Source: Pseudomonas cedrina subsp. cedrina
Lineage (GTDB): Bacteria; Pseudomonadota; Gammaproteobacteria; Pseudomonadales; Pseudomonadaceae
Reading direction: 5' to 3'
NCBI RefSeq assembly: GCF_001983175.1
Contig: NZ_MNPW01000001.1
Span: 434,001-498,000 of the forward strand
Length of the DNA stretch: 64,000 bases
Positions 38,179 through 47,741 of the stretch are shown one piece after another (positions within the stretch are counted from its first letter, which is position 1; every line of letters starts with the position of its first letter). Position numbers and translations under genes: made by a program. The notes below the pieces were generated by a model. It saw only the letters and a list, made by a program, of their open reading frames with translations, was not told the DNA's origin and did no database searches.

Positions 38179-38937
38179 ATGAACTCCATCCTGGCCCTGC
38201 GCCCTGACGACAAGCAATCCACGCCGCTGTACCTGCAATTGGCGCGCAAACTGGAAGCGGCGATCCACGCCGGCCAGTGGACATCCGAGCAGGCGCTGCC
38301 GTCGGAACGCGTCCTGAGCGAGCAACTGGGCATCTCGCGCGTCACCGCGCGCAAGGCGCTGGAAGTGTTGTTTGCCCAGGGGCTGATCCGCCGCAATCAA
38401 GGCTCCGGCACCTATATTTCGCCACGCCTGGAACAGCCGCTGTCGCGCCTGTCGGGGTTCAGCGAAATGCTGCGGCTCAAGGGCTTTGTGCCCAGCTCTC
38501 ACTGGCTGGAGCGGGAAATCACCCAGCCGACCCACGAAGAACTGATTCGCCTGGGGTTGTCGCCCGCCGACAAAGTGGCGCGCCTCAAGCGCTTGCGCAA
38601 GGCCGATGACACGGTGATGGCGATTGAAATGACCACCCTGCCCGCCTCGGTGCTGCCGCATCCGCAAGCCATCGGCCACTCGCTGTACGAATACCTGGAA
38701 GGCATCGGCAAACCCGTGGTGCGCGCCTTGCAGCACATCCAGGCGATCAATGCCTCGGACGAGTTCGCCAGGCTGGTAGGCATCGCTCCCGGCACCGCGA
38801 TGCTGCTGATGACCCGCGTGGGCTACACCGCCGACAACACGCCAATCGAAATCACCGACACCTACTGCCGCAACGACTACTACGACTTCGTCGCCGAGCT
38901 GCGCCGCGATGATTATTGCGCTGAACTGCGCCTCTAG
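38179..38937 (+). CDS. nagR: GntR/HutC-family repressor of GlcNAc catabolism
   Basis: 252 residues. N-terminal winged helix (TPLYLQLARKLEAAIHAGQW, LPSERVLSEQLGISRVTARKAL) and C-terminal UTRA effector domain from about residue 80 (FSEMLRLKGFVPSSHWLERE; YEYLEGIGKPV). NagR-type proteins sense amino-sugar phosphates. It is first in the nag operon, 10 bp before nagA. Confidence 0.9.
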   Translation: MNSILALRPDDKQSTPLYLQLARKLEAAIHAGQWTSEQALPSERVLSEQLGISRVTARKALEVLFAQGLIRRNQGSGTYISPRLEQPLSRLSGFSEMLRLKGFVPSSHWLEREITQPTHEELIRLGLSPADKVARLKRLRKADDTVMAIEMTTLPASVLPHPQAIGHSLYEYLEGIGKPVVRALQHIQAINASDEFARLVGIAPGTAMLLMTRVGYTADNTPIEITDTYCRNDYYDFVAELRRDDYCAELRL

Positions 38938-38947
38938 AGAACTGCCC

Positions 38948-40034
<1,087 letters not shown>

Positions 40035-40054
<20 letters not shown>

Positions 40055-41057
40055 AGAGGCTCTGGCCTCCTGTGACGCCGTCGCGGCACAACTGCAGCGC
40101 CTGGACCCGGCCTTGCAGGAAATCGCCGGCCGCCTGCGCCGCCAGCCGCCGCACGTGGCGATGACCATCGCGCGGGGTAGCTCGGACCACGCCGCCAGCT
40201 ACTTCGCCTACCTGGCCATGCAGCATGTGGGCATTCCGGTGGCGTCGTTGCCGATGTCGGTGGTGACCTTGTTGCAGGCGCCGATGAAAGTCAGCGGCCA
40301 GGTGGCGTTCGGGTTCTCCCAGTCGGGCCAGAGCCCGGACCTGGTCGACAGCCTGCGCCTGCTGCGCAAACGCGGCGCCTTGAGCATTTCACTGGTCAAC
40401 GCTGAAGATTCGCCACTGCAAACCGCCTGTGAATTTCATGTGCCGCTGTGCGCCGGGCCGGAACTCAGCGTGGCCGCGACCAAAAGCTTTATCGCCACCC
40501 TCAGCGCCAGCGCGCAGTTGATTGGCCACTGGAACGAAGAGGCCGAGCTGCTGCAAGCCTGCCGCGCCCTGCCCGATGGCCTGCGCGAAGCCGCGCAGCA
40601 GGATTGGTCGCAGGCGGTTAACGCCCTGCGCGACTGCCGGCAATTGATGGTTATCGGCCGTGGCGCCGGTTTTGCCATCGCCCAGGAAGCCGCGCTCAAG
40701 CTCAAGGAAACCTCGGCGATCCAGGCCGAGGCCTTCAGCAGCGCCGAAGTGCGCCACGGTCCGATGGCCCTGATCGACAAGGATTACCCGCTGCTGGTAT
40801 TCGCCCCACGCGGCGCCGAACAAGCCGGCCTGCTGACCCTCGCCGCCGACATGCGCCAGCGCGGCGCCCGCGTGCTGCTGGCCGCGCCGGACGACATCGC
40901 CGAACGCGAGCTGACCCTGAGCCGCGCCGAACACCCCAGCCTGGACCCGATCCTGGCGATCCAGAGTTTCTACGTCATGGCGGCAGGTCTGGCGGTCGCC
41001 CGGGGCATGAACCCGGACCAACCGCGCCACCTAAGCAAAGTCACTCGCACTCACTGA
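40035..41057 (+). CDS. SIS-domain glucosamine-6-phosphate deaminase/isomerase (NagB2 type)
   Basis: 340 residues. Two SIS domains as in the isomerase half of GlmS (ARGSSDHAASYFAYLAM; SQSGQSPDLVDSLRLLRKRG; VIGRGAGFAIAQEAALKLKE; SAEVRHGPMALID). In place of classical NagB it probably converts GlcN-6-P to fructose-6-P. I chose the TTG start at 40035: GAAGGAG ends 6 nt upstream, whereas the ATG at 40047 is too far. The overlap with nagA couples translation. Confidence 0.88.
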
Positions 41058-41078
41058 GTCGATTGCCGTGTTTTCCTG

Positions 41079-43604
41079 ATGAGTACCGTGCCCATGTCTT
41101 ACAACAATAATGCATTGACCCTTGGCGCCCCCTTAAGCGGGCCGGTGCTGACCCTGGGCCGTGTTCCCGACGAAGTGTTCGCCAGCGGAGCCATGGGCGA
41201 CGGCATTGCCATCGACCCGCTGAATGACTGCCTGCACGCGCCGTGTGACGGGCTGATCATCCATGTCGCCCGCACCGGGCATGCGTTGACCATTCGTGCC
41301 GACAACGGTGCCGAGGTGCTGATGCATGTGGGCATCGACACGGTGGAACTCAATGGCGAAGGTTTTACCTTGCTAGTGAAAGACGGGACCCGCGTCAGCA
41401 AGGGCCAGCCGTTGGTGCAGTTCGATCTGGACCGTATCGCGCGCCAGTGCAAAAGCCTGGTCAGCCTGATCATCCTGACCAATGGCGAACGCTTTGAATT
41501 GCAGCCGCTCGCCGGGCAGACGGTCAAGCTCGGTGAACCGTTGCTGCAGATCGTGGCGCGCTCGCCCGCCTCGGCGCATGCGCCTGTGGATAACTCGGAG
41601 GAGGAAGCCAGCGCACAGGTACGTATCACTCATCGCGGCGGCTTGCATGCACGTCCGGCCGCATTGATCCGCAAGACCGCCCAGGGTTTCAGCAGCCAGG
41701 CGCAGCTGCAGTTTGGCGACAAGTCGGCCTCGTGCGACAGCCTGATTGGCTTGATGGGCCTGGGGATCGGCGAAGGTGATGAAGTGCGTGTGAGCTGTCG
41801 CGGCAACGATGCCGACGCGGCGCTGCAAGCATTGGTCGCGGCCTTGACTGCCGCCATCAAAGAACAACACCACGCACCGGCCGTCGTTGTTCCTCGCCAG
41901 GTCAGTACCGAAGTCGGCGTGCTGCAAGGTGTGTGCGCCGCGCCAGGACTGGCGTGCGGTCCGCTGTTTCGCTTGACGGGTATCGAACTGCCGGCCGACA
42001 CCGGCAACCATTCTGCCGACGAACAACTGCAACGCCTGGACACAGCGCTGGAACAGGTGCGCAGCGAAATCCGCAAGACACTTGAACACGCTCGCCAGCG
42101 CAAAAACGTCGAGGAAGAGGACATCTTCGCAGCGCACCTCGCGCTATTGGAAGACCCGGCCCTGTTGGACGCGGCGACAGGCGCGATCGAAAAAGGCAGC
42201 GCGGCGACTCATGCCTGGCGCGATGCCATTCAAGCGCAGTGCGCAGTCTTGCTGGCCCTGGGCAAACCGCTGTTTGCCGAACGCTCCAATGACCTGCGTG
42301 ATCTGCAACAGCGTGTGTTACGTGCGCTGCTGGGCGAAGCCTGGCACTTCGAATTGCCCGCAGGGGCGATCGTCAGCGCCCATGAATTGACCCCGTCCGA
42401 TTTGCTGCAACTGAGCGCGCAAGAAGCCGCCGGTATCTGCATGGCCGAGGGCGGCGCGACTTCCCATGTAGCGATCCTGGCCCGTGGCAAAGGCTTGCCC
42501 TGCGTGGTTGCACTGGGCGCCGAAGTCCTGGATGTACCCCAAGGCCAGCGCGTCGTGCTGGACGCCGTCAACGGCCGGCTGGAACTGCAACCCAGCGACG
42601 CGCGTCACGCCGAGGTGCACCAGATTCGCGACGCGCAGAAATTGCGCCGCCAACAGCAACAGGCCCAAGCCCAAGCGCCGGCGTGCACCACCGATGGCGT
42701 GAACATCGACGTCGCCGCCAATGTCGCCTCCAGCGCCGAGGCCCAGCTGGCCTTTGAAAACGGCGCCGATGGCGTCGGCCTGCTGCGCACCGAATTCCTT
42801 TTCGTCGACCGCCGCACCGCGCCGGATGAACAGGAGCAGCGCCACGCCTATCAAGCCGTGCTGGATGCCATGGGCGACAAACCGGTGATCATCCGCACCA
42901 TCGACGTGGGCGGCGACAAACAGCTCGATTACCTGCCACTGCCGGTGGAGGCCAACCCGGTGTTGGGCCTGCGCGGTATTCGCATGGCTCAGGTGCGTCC
43001 CGACCTGCTCGACCAGCAACTGCGCGCGTTGCTGCAAGTCTCCCCGTTGGAGCGTTGCCGCATCCTGTTGCCAATGGTCAGCGAAGTAGATGAATTGCTG
43101 CAGATCCGCCAGCGCCTGGATGAGCTTTGCGTGGAATTGGAACTGACGCAGCGTCCCGAACTGGGCGTGATGATCGAGGTGCCCGCCGCTGCGCTGATGG
43201 CCGAGCAGTTGGCCAAGCATGCGGACTTCCTGTCCATCGGCACCAATGACCTGTCCCAGTACACCCTGGCCATGGACCGCGACCACGCGGGCCTCGCCGC
43301 CCGCGTCGATGCGCTGCACCCGGCCTTGCTGCGGCTGATCGCGCAAACCTGCGCCGGCGCGGCGAAACACGGGCGCTGGGTCGGCGTGTGCGGCGCCCTC
43401 GCCTCCGACCCGCTGGCCACGCCGGTGCTGGTCGGCCTGGGGGTTACCGAGCTGTCGGTGAGCCCGCCGCAGATCGGCGAAATCAAGGACCGTGTCCGCC
43501 ACCTGGACGCGGCGCACTGCCGGCAACTCAGCCAGGGCCTGCTCGATCTGAGCAGCGCCAAGGCGGTTCGCCAAGCCTGTCAACACCACTGGCCGCTGAG
43601 CTGA
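41079..43604 (+). CDS. nagF: PTS polyprotein EIIA-HPr-EI for N-acetylglucosamine
   Basis: 841 residues. Domains in order: EIIA of the Glc type (1-150, phosphohistidine in VLMHVGIDTVELNGEG), HPr (about 180-265, GGLHARPAALIRK), and Enzyme I (about 285-830, GGATSHVAILARGKGLPCVV with phosphohistidine; MIEVPAAALMAEQLAKH PEP site). It takes phosphate from PEP and passes it to NagE. An ATG at 41094 is an alternative start. A close paralogue stands in the tre operon. Confidence 0.93.
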   Translation: MSTVPMSYNNNALTLGAPLSGPVLTLGRVPDEVFASGAMGDGIAIDPLNDCLHAPCDGLIIHVARTGHALTIRADNGAEVLMHVGIDTVELNGEGFTLLVKDGTRVSKGQPLVQFDLDRIARQCKSLVSLIILTNGERFELQPLAGQTVKLGEPLLQIVARSPASAHAPVDNSEEEASAQVRITHRGGLHARPAALIRKTAQGFSSQAQLQFGDKSASCDSLIGLMGLGIGEGDEVRVSCRGNDADAALQALVAALTAAIKEQHHAPAVVVPRQVSTEVGVLQGVCAAPGLACGPLFRLTGIELPADTGNHSADEQLQRLDTALEQVRSEIRKTLEHARQRKNVEEEDIFAAHLALLEDPALLDAATGAIEKGSAATHAWRDAIQAQCAVLLALGKPLFAERSNDLRDLQQRVLRALLGEAWHFELPAGAIVSAHELTPSDLLQLSAQEAAGICMAEGGATSHVAILARGKGLPCVVALGAEVLDVPQGQRVVLDAVNGRLELQPSDARHAEVHQIRDAQKLRRQQQQAQAQAPACTTDGVNIDVAANVASSAEAQLAFENGADGVGLLRTEFLFVDRRTAPDEQEQRHAYQAVLDAMGDKPVIIRTIDVGGDKQLDYLPLPVEANPVLGLRGIRMAQVRPDLLDQQLRALLQVSPLERCRILLPMVSEVDELLQIRQRLDELCVELELTQRPELGVMIEVPAAALMAEQLAKHADFLSIGTNDLSQYTLAMDRDHAGLAARVDALHPALLRLIAQTCAGAAKHGRWVGVCGALASDPLATPVLVGLGVTELSVSPPQIGEIKDRVRHLDAAHCRQLSQGLLDLSSAKAVRQACQHHWPLS

Positions 43605-43630
43605 AAACAACAAGAATAGGGAGACACGCC

Positions 43631-45328
43631 ATGTACCAACACTTTATCGAAGGCCTGCAACGCCTGGGCCGTGCACTGATGCTGCCGATTGCGATTTTGC
43701 CGATCGCCGGCCTGTTGCTGCGCCTGGGCGACACCGATCTGTTGAATATCGCGGTGATGCACGATGCCGGGCAGGCGATTTTCGCCAACCTCGCGCTGAT
43801 CTTCGCCATCGGCATCGCCGTGGGTTTCGCCCGCGATAACAACGGCACGGCGGGCTTGGCTGGCGCGATTGGCTACCTGGTGATGATCTCCACGCTCAAG
43901 GTGATGGACACTTCCATCAACATGGGCATGCTCGCCGGGATCGCCAGCGGGTTGATGGCCGGCGGGCTGTACAACCGCTTCAAGGACATCAAGCTGCCGG
44001 AATACCTGGCGTTCTTCGGCGGGCGGCGGTTTGTGCCGATTGTCACCGGGTTTTCAGCGGTGGGTCTGGGTGTGATCTTTGGCCTGATCTGGCCGCCGAT
44101 CCAGCAGGGCATCAACAGCTTCGGCGTGTTGCTGATGGAAAGCGGCAGCCTCGGCGCGTTCGTGTTTGGCGTGTTCAACCGCCTACTGATCGTCACTGGC
44201 TTGCACCACATCCTCAACAATATGGCGTGGTTCGTGTTCGGCACCTTCACCGACCCGGCAACCGGCGCGGTGGTGACGGGCGACCTGACCCGCTACTTCG
44301 CTGGCGACCCGAAAGGCGGCCAGTTCATGACCGGCATGTTCCCGGTGATGCTGTTCGGCCTGCCGGCTGCGTGTTTGGCGATGTACCGCAATGCCCTGCC
44401 GGAGCGGCGCAAAGTGATGGGCGGAATTTTCCTGTCGATGGCACTGACCTCGTTCTTGACCGGGGTGACGGAGCCGATCGAATTTGCGTTCATGTTTCTG
44501 GCACCATTTCTGTATCTCATCCATGCGGTGCTCACCGGCCTGTCGATGGCGGTCACCAATATGCTGAATATCCACTTGGGCTTTACCTTCTCCGGCGGGT
44601 TTATCGACATGGTGCTGGGCTGGGGTAAGTCGACCAATGGTTGGCTGGTGCTCCCGGTGGGGTTGGCGTATGCGCTGATCTATTACAGCGTGTTCAACTA
44701 CTGCATTCGCCGGTTCAACCTCAAGACGCCGGGGCGTGAAGATATCCAGGTCGCGCAGGCTGAGGTGATGACGGATAACCAGCGAGCCACGGCTTATATC
44801 CAGGCGCTGGGCGGCGCGCAGAATCTGCTCAGTGTCGGCGCTTGCACTACGCGTCTGCGCTTGGACATGGTGGATCGTAACAAGGCGGTGGACGCGGAGT
44901 TGAAAGCGCTCGGCGCCATGGCCGTGGTTCGGCCGGGGAACGGCGGGAGTCTGCAGGTGGTAGTTGGCCCGATGGCGGACAGCATTGCTGATGAGATTCG
45001 CTTGGCGATGCCGTCGTTTGTTGCCAGCGCACCGGTGACGGCTGCGCCTGTGGATAAGCCGCTGACGGTGAATATGCAGGAAGCTGACAAATGGCTGAGC
45101 GCTTTGGGTGGTCGCGCGAATGTGCGCCAACTGGAAGCGGTGGCGATGACCCGGTTGCGGGTGGAATTGGGGGATAATTCGGTGTTATCTGAAATTGATC
45201 TGACCGCACTAGGATGCCAAGGGGTGAGCCAGCTTGAGAGCGGTGTTTGGCACCTGTTGATTGGTGACAAGGCGTCCGGGTTGGGTGAAGCGTTGGAGCG
45301 GTTGCTTACTCGTCCAGTCGACGCCTGA
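43631..45328 (+). CDS. nagE: PTS N-acetylglucosamine transporter EIICB with an additional EIIB-like module
   Basis: 565 residues. EIIC (1-370; LGRALMLPIAILPIAGLLLRLG, MTGMFPVMLFGLPAACLAMY, TGVTEPIEFAFMF) followed by EIIB (about 385-460) with phosphocysteine Cys405 in GACTTRLRL. After a linker a second EIIB-like module (about 484-565) reads VAMTRLRVEL, with Ala where Cys should be. The first IIB can carry phosphate; the second cannot and may be regulatory. The ATG at 43631 starts 26 bp after nagF. Confidence 0.93.
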   Translation: MYQHFIEGLQRLGRALMLPIAILPIAGLLLRLGDTDLLNIAVMHDAGQAIFANLALIFAIGIAVGFARDNNGTAGLAGAIGYLVMISTLKVMDTSINMGMLAGIASGLMAGGLYNRFKDIKLPEYLAFFGGRRFVPIVTGFSAVGLGVIFGLIWPPIQQGINSFGVLLMESGSLGAFVFGVFNRLLIVTGLHHILNNMAWFVFGTFTDPATGAVVTGDLTRYFAGDPKGGQFMTGMFPVMLFGLPAACLAMYRNALPERRKVMGGIFLSMALTSFLTGVTEPIEFAFMFLAPFLYLIHAVLTGLSMAVTNMLNIHLGFTFSGGFIDMVLGWGKSTNGWLVLPVGLAYALIYYSVFNYCIRRFNLKTPGREDIQVAQAEVMTDNQRATAYIQALGGAQNLLSVGACTTRLRLDMVDRNKAVDAELKALGAMAVVRPGNGGSLQVVVGPMADSIADEIRLAMPSFVASAPVTAAPVDKPLTVNMQEADKWLSALGGRANVRQLEAVAMTRLRVELGDNSVLSEIDLTALGCQGVSQLESGVWHLLIGDKASGLGEALERLLTRPVDA

Positions 45329-45441
45329 TCGTTCCCACGCTCTGCGTGGGAATGCCGCCCCGGACGCTCCGCGTCCCGCCCTGCGCAAGGGTGACGCAGA
45401 GCGTCACGGGATGCATTCCCACGCGGAGCATGGGAACGATC
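45328..45441. repeat. Palindromic repeat, GTTCCCACGC type
   Basis: ATCGTTCCCACGC near 45330 is inverted at the right end (GCGGAGCATGGGAACGAT), with nested CTCTGCGTGGGAATGC and GACGCAGAGCGTC-type hairpins between. It is a different family from the REPs. It separates convergent nagE and DUF6124, and may stop transcription from both. Confidence 0.85.
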
Positions 45442-45709
45442 AGTTGGCGGTGGGTGCTGAAACTTCGTGAAGGTCCAACACCCGATCCACCATCAACTGG
45501 ATGCCCTCTACCATCCGATGAACCCCCAGCACGGCGTCGCGCTGGGGGCCGTCGATATCAAAAGCCAGGTTACTTGCCAGCGCCTGTACTGATGCCAGGT
45601 CCTGGGAGGCATTGGCGAGCAGGGTTTCGCTGTTCAGGTTGGGGAGCACGGTGAAAATTTGGTCGCTGGGTGGGGAATCAGATGGGGGATTTGGGCTGTC
45701 TTTGATCAT
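45440..45709 (-). CDS. DUF6124/DUF3077 family small protein
   Basis: 89 residues. N-terminal region rich in P, S and D (MIKDSPNPPSDSPPSDQIF), then a probable helical hairpin (LANASQDLASVQALASNLAF; RDAVLGVHRMVEGIQLMVDR). The family is abundant in Pseudomonas and uncharacterised. The start has TAGGA 8-9 nt upstream, and that ribosome site can be paired by upstream RNA (next entry). Confidence 0.85.
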   Translation of the reverse strand: MIKDSPNPPSDSPPSDQIFTVLPNLNSETLLANASQDLASVQALASNLAFDIDGPQRDAVLGVHRMVEGIQLMVDRVLDLHEVSAPTAN

Positions 45710-45866
45710 TGCAAAATTCCTAACAAAAAGTGGGAGCTACCGACATCACTTGCAGATGATGGGTGGCAGCTGTGTACGGGCCTGCAAGACCGAGTTGTTA
45801 GGAACCCCGGCAGACCCGAGGGTCTCCCGCACACAGCCACCATGACTCGAACCACTTTATGAAAGC
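45710..45866 (-). promoter_or_regulatory. Folded 5' leader with a Shine-Dalgarno-complementary segment
   Basis: On the minus strand, a long stem pairs GGTGGCTGTGTGCGGG with CCCGTACACAGCTGCCACC (plus coordinates 45826-45841 and 45762-45780; two small bulges). Inside it lie hairpin AGACCCTCGGGTCT (45825-45812) and then TTCCTAACAA (45804-45795). That decamer is exactly complementary to TTGTTAGGAA (45726-45717), which contains the SD of DUF6124. Pairing would make a pseudoknot and block ribosome binding. A GATG hairpin is at 45744-45761. Inferred cis-regulatory RNA, ligand or trigger unknown. Confidence 0.65.
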
Positions 45867-45872
45867 GGCATG

Positions 45873-45901
45873 ATTATAGGCGTGCTGTTGAGCACTAACA
45901 A
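45873..45901 (-). promoter_or_regulatory. Promoter of DUF6124 gene
   Basis: TTGTTA (45901-45896), 17 bp, TATAAT (45878-45873) on the minus strand. Initiation near 45866 would give a leader of about 157 nt. Confidence 0.75.
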
Positions 45902-45920
45902 ACTATCGGCGGGCTTGCAG

Positions 45921-46005
45921 TCCCGGTCACTGAATTGGCAGCGACTGGCGAAGGTTAGTTGTGCGAGTTCCGACGGACAACCTGAAAGGTTTGTCGGAAA
46001 TCTCC
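45921..46005. repeat. Partial copy (C) of the repeat found at 46747 and 47511
   Basis: CGGTCACTGAA-TGGCAGCGAC...GTTCCGACGGACAACCTGAAAGG matches 47480-47555 closely. CCGAC-GGACAACC...GGTTTGTC-GG forms a hairpin. The rest of 45902-46065 shows no gene. Confidence 0.75.
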
Positions 46006-46065
46006 GAGAGCTGTAGATCCAGCACACAACAAAAACCCACTCTATGCCGGGTTCTTTGATCTCAT

Positions 46066-46353
46066 TTACTCAACCCGAGCAAACCGCTCAATAACAGGCT
46101 GTTCTCGATGTTCTGCCTGCCACAGGTCATAGCTGCTCTGCATCGATAGCCACATCTGGGCCTTGCTGATACCCGCGCGCTCAAGCCGTACCGCCAGATC
46201 AGGACTGACAGGCGCGTGCCCATGAAGAATTCTTGAAAAGGTCTCCCTGGCGAAACCCAAGCGTCGCGCCACTTCAGTGATAGTCATTCCAAGACCCGGA
46301 ATAACATCTTCGAGCAGTATTTCCCCTGGATGAGGAGGATTGTGCATACCCAT
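46066..46353 (-). CDS. higA: HigA-type antitoxin
   Basis: 95 residues from ATG 46353 (GGAG 7 nt upstream). Xre helix-turn-helix starting HNPPHPGEILLEDVIPGLGM and ITEVARRLGFARETFSRILHG. HigA neutralises HigB and represses the operon. It follows higB by 13 bp: toxin first, the usual higBA order. Confidence 0.93.
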   Translation of the reverse strand: MGMHNPPHPGEILLEDVIPGLGMTITEVARRLGFARETFSRILHGHAPVSPDLAVRLERAGISKAQMWLSMQSSYDLWQAEHREQPVIERFARVE

Positions 46354-46366
46354 AAACAGACTCCTC

Positions 46367-46645
46367 TCAGTGGTAATCGAGATAGTCGACCAGCTCGACT
46401 TGATCACCATAAATGCGAAAAATGATGCGCCAGTTTCCACTGATGCTCACTGACCAATAGTCGACAAGATCCCCCTTCAGACGATGGAAGCGCCAACCCG
46501 GCAATTCCAGATCGCTCCAGTGACTCGCACTGTCTAAAATCAGCAGGACACGGCGCAGGCGATTCACATGGCTCGCGTTTATCCCTTTCGTTGAGCCCGT
46601 TTCATAAAAGACGCGAAGGCCTTTATGTTTCCAGCTAACGATCAT
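46367..46645 (-). CDS. higB: HigB-type mRNA interferase toxin
   Basis: 92 residues of RelE/ParE fold: MIVSWKHKGLRVFYETGSTKG, SISGNWRIIFRIYGDQVELVDYLDYH. It would cleave mRNA on the ribosome when free. Operator at 46659-46672. Confidence 0.93.
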   Translation of the reverse strand: MIVSWKHKGLRVFYETGSTKGINASHVNRLRRVLLILDSASHWSDLELPGWRFHRLKGDLVDYWSVSISGNWRIIFRIYGDQVELVDYLDYH

Positions 46646-46658
46646 GCCGCGATTGTGA

Positions 46659-46672
46659 TGTGATGCATCACA
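46659..46672. promoter_or_regulatory. Putative HigA operator, 14-bp palindrome
   Basis: TGTGATGCATCACA, a perfect palindrome 14 bp upstream of higB. Position and symmetry suit HigA dimer binding and autorepression. Confidence 0.7.
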
Positions 46673-46746
46673 CTCTGCAACAGCCGCATATCGGTTCTGT
46701 TCGTCAGATTCATATCACCCCACCGCCGAGTAAATTCAAAGCAGGG

Positions 46747-46963
46747 AGGCTAGAGAGCCAGGTTCCGAGGGACAACCTGAAAGGGTTGTCGGAAAGTTCT
46801 GAGGCGCCTGTGCGGACGCCATCGCGGGCAAGCCCGCTCCCACCGTTGACAGCATTCCAAAGTTGGAACTCGATCAAATGTGGGAGCGGGCTTGCTCGCG
46901 AATAGGCCATCACAGACAACAAAAAACCCGCTGACCAAACTGGCCCGGCGGGTTTCCTGTTTC
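46747..46963. repeat. Direct repeat copy A (about 217 bp)
   Basis: Contains the GGGACAACCTGAAAGG hairpin, a REP pair (46809-46905) and, at its end, the hairpin AACCCGC...GCGGGTT. Highly similar to copy B at 47511-47728. The two bracket the orphan gene at 46992. Confidence 0.92.
46921..46956 (-). terminator. Terminator of orphan gene at 46992
   Basis: AAACCCGC-CGGGCCAGTTTGGTCA-GCGGGTT followed by TTTTTG on the minus strand. It is part of repeat A; the homologous one in repeat B (47684-47720) serves yqfO/purL. Confidence 0.88.
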
Positions 46964-46991
46964 ACACTCTCGTTATTTTTGTAATCTGCGT

Positions 46992-47444
46992 CTAGGCAGA
47001 CGCCGTACGTTGTTCCGCTTCGTAATGGCGAGTCTGGAAGGGCATCAGCGCTTGAGCCTTCAACCCCAGCCCCTCACTCAGTCCCCAGGACACTGCCAGG
47101 TCATCACGACGACTGCGCAGCGCAACAGCGCCTTGTGGTTTCACGTCTTGCTTGGAAGCTGACGCTGAAAACTGCTCAAGCGCCTTCAACGCCTCCTTCA
47201 CCCGACCATCTGGCGCACACGAAAAGCGTGTAAAGCGCTCAAGCAAATAACCTGCGCGACGAAGCTCCATCTCACTGGAGTGCTCCTCCAGAAACGCCAT
47301 CACCTCGTCCAAAAGATTCGCATCCGAATACCACACAGCTTTCGCTGCACTGACAAGGGCATCGTCATCAGCCTGATTCAAAGGGCTTTTGACCAGTGTG
47401 TCCAAGGCGGACGAGAGGGCGGGATCGCTAAAAGGCTTCGCCAT
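46992..47444 (-). CDS. Uncharacterised soluble protein, bracketed by direct repeats
   Basis: 150 residues from ATG 47444 (GGAG 7 nt upstream). All-helical by composition (ALSSALDTLVKSPLNQADDD, EVMAFLEEHSSEMELRRAGY), no membrane segment or signal, C-terminal part mixed. I recognise no family. It is flanked by near-identical ~218-bp copies, so gene plus one repeat (about 765 bp) could be duplicated or lost by homologous recombination. Confidence 0.7.
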   Translation of the reverse strand: MAKPFSDPALSSALDTLVKSPLNQADDDALVSAAKAVWYSDANLLDEVMAFLEEHSSEMELRRAGYLLERFTRFSCAPDGRVKEALKALEQFSASASKQDVKPQGAVALRSRRDDLAVSWGLSEGLGLKAQALMPFQTRHYEAEQRTASA

Positions 47445-47510
47445 CTGCAGTCTCCAGATAATCGTGCAAGATATGATCATCCCGGTCACTGAACTGACAG
47501 CGACCGAAGA

Positions 47511-47728
47511 AGGCTATTGAGCCAGGTTCCGAGGGACAACCTGAAAGGCTTGTGGGAAAGTTCTGGGGCGCCTGTGCGGACGCCATCGCGGGCAAGCCCG
47601 CTCCCACAGTTAATGGCATTCCAAAGTTGGAACTCGGTCAAATGTGGGAGCCGGGCTTGCCCGCGATGAGGCCCTCGCAGCCAACAAAAAACCCGCCGGC
47701 CAAACTGGCCCGGCGGGTTTCTTGTTTC
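47511..47728. repeat. Direct repeat copy B (about 218 bp)
   Basis: Same order of parts as copy A: GTTCCGAGGGACAACCTG hairpin, REP pair (47580-47670), hairpin AACCCGCCGG...CCGGCGGGTT followed, on the minus strand, by TTTTTG. Its last hairpin stands just after the yqfO stop and probably terminates purL-yqfO. Confidence 0.92.
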
Positions 47729-47741
47729 TACAGCGTGCGAA

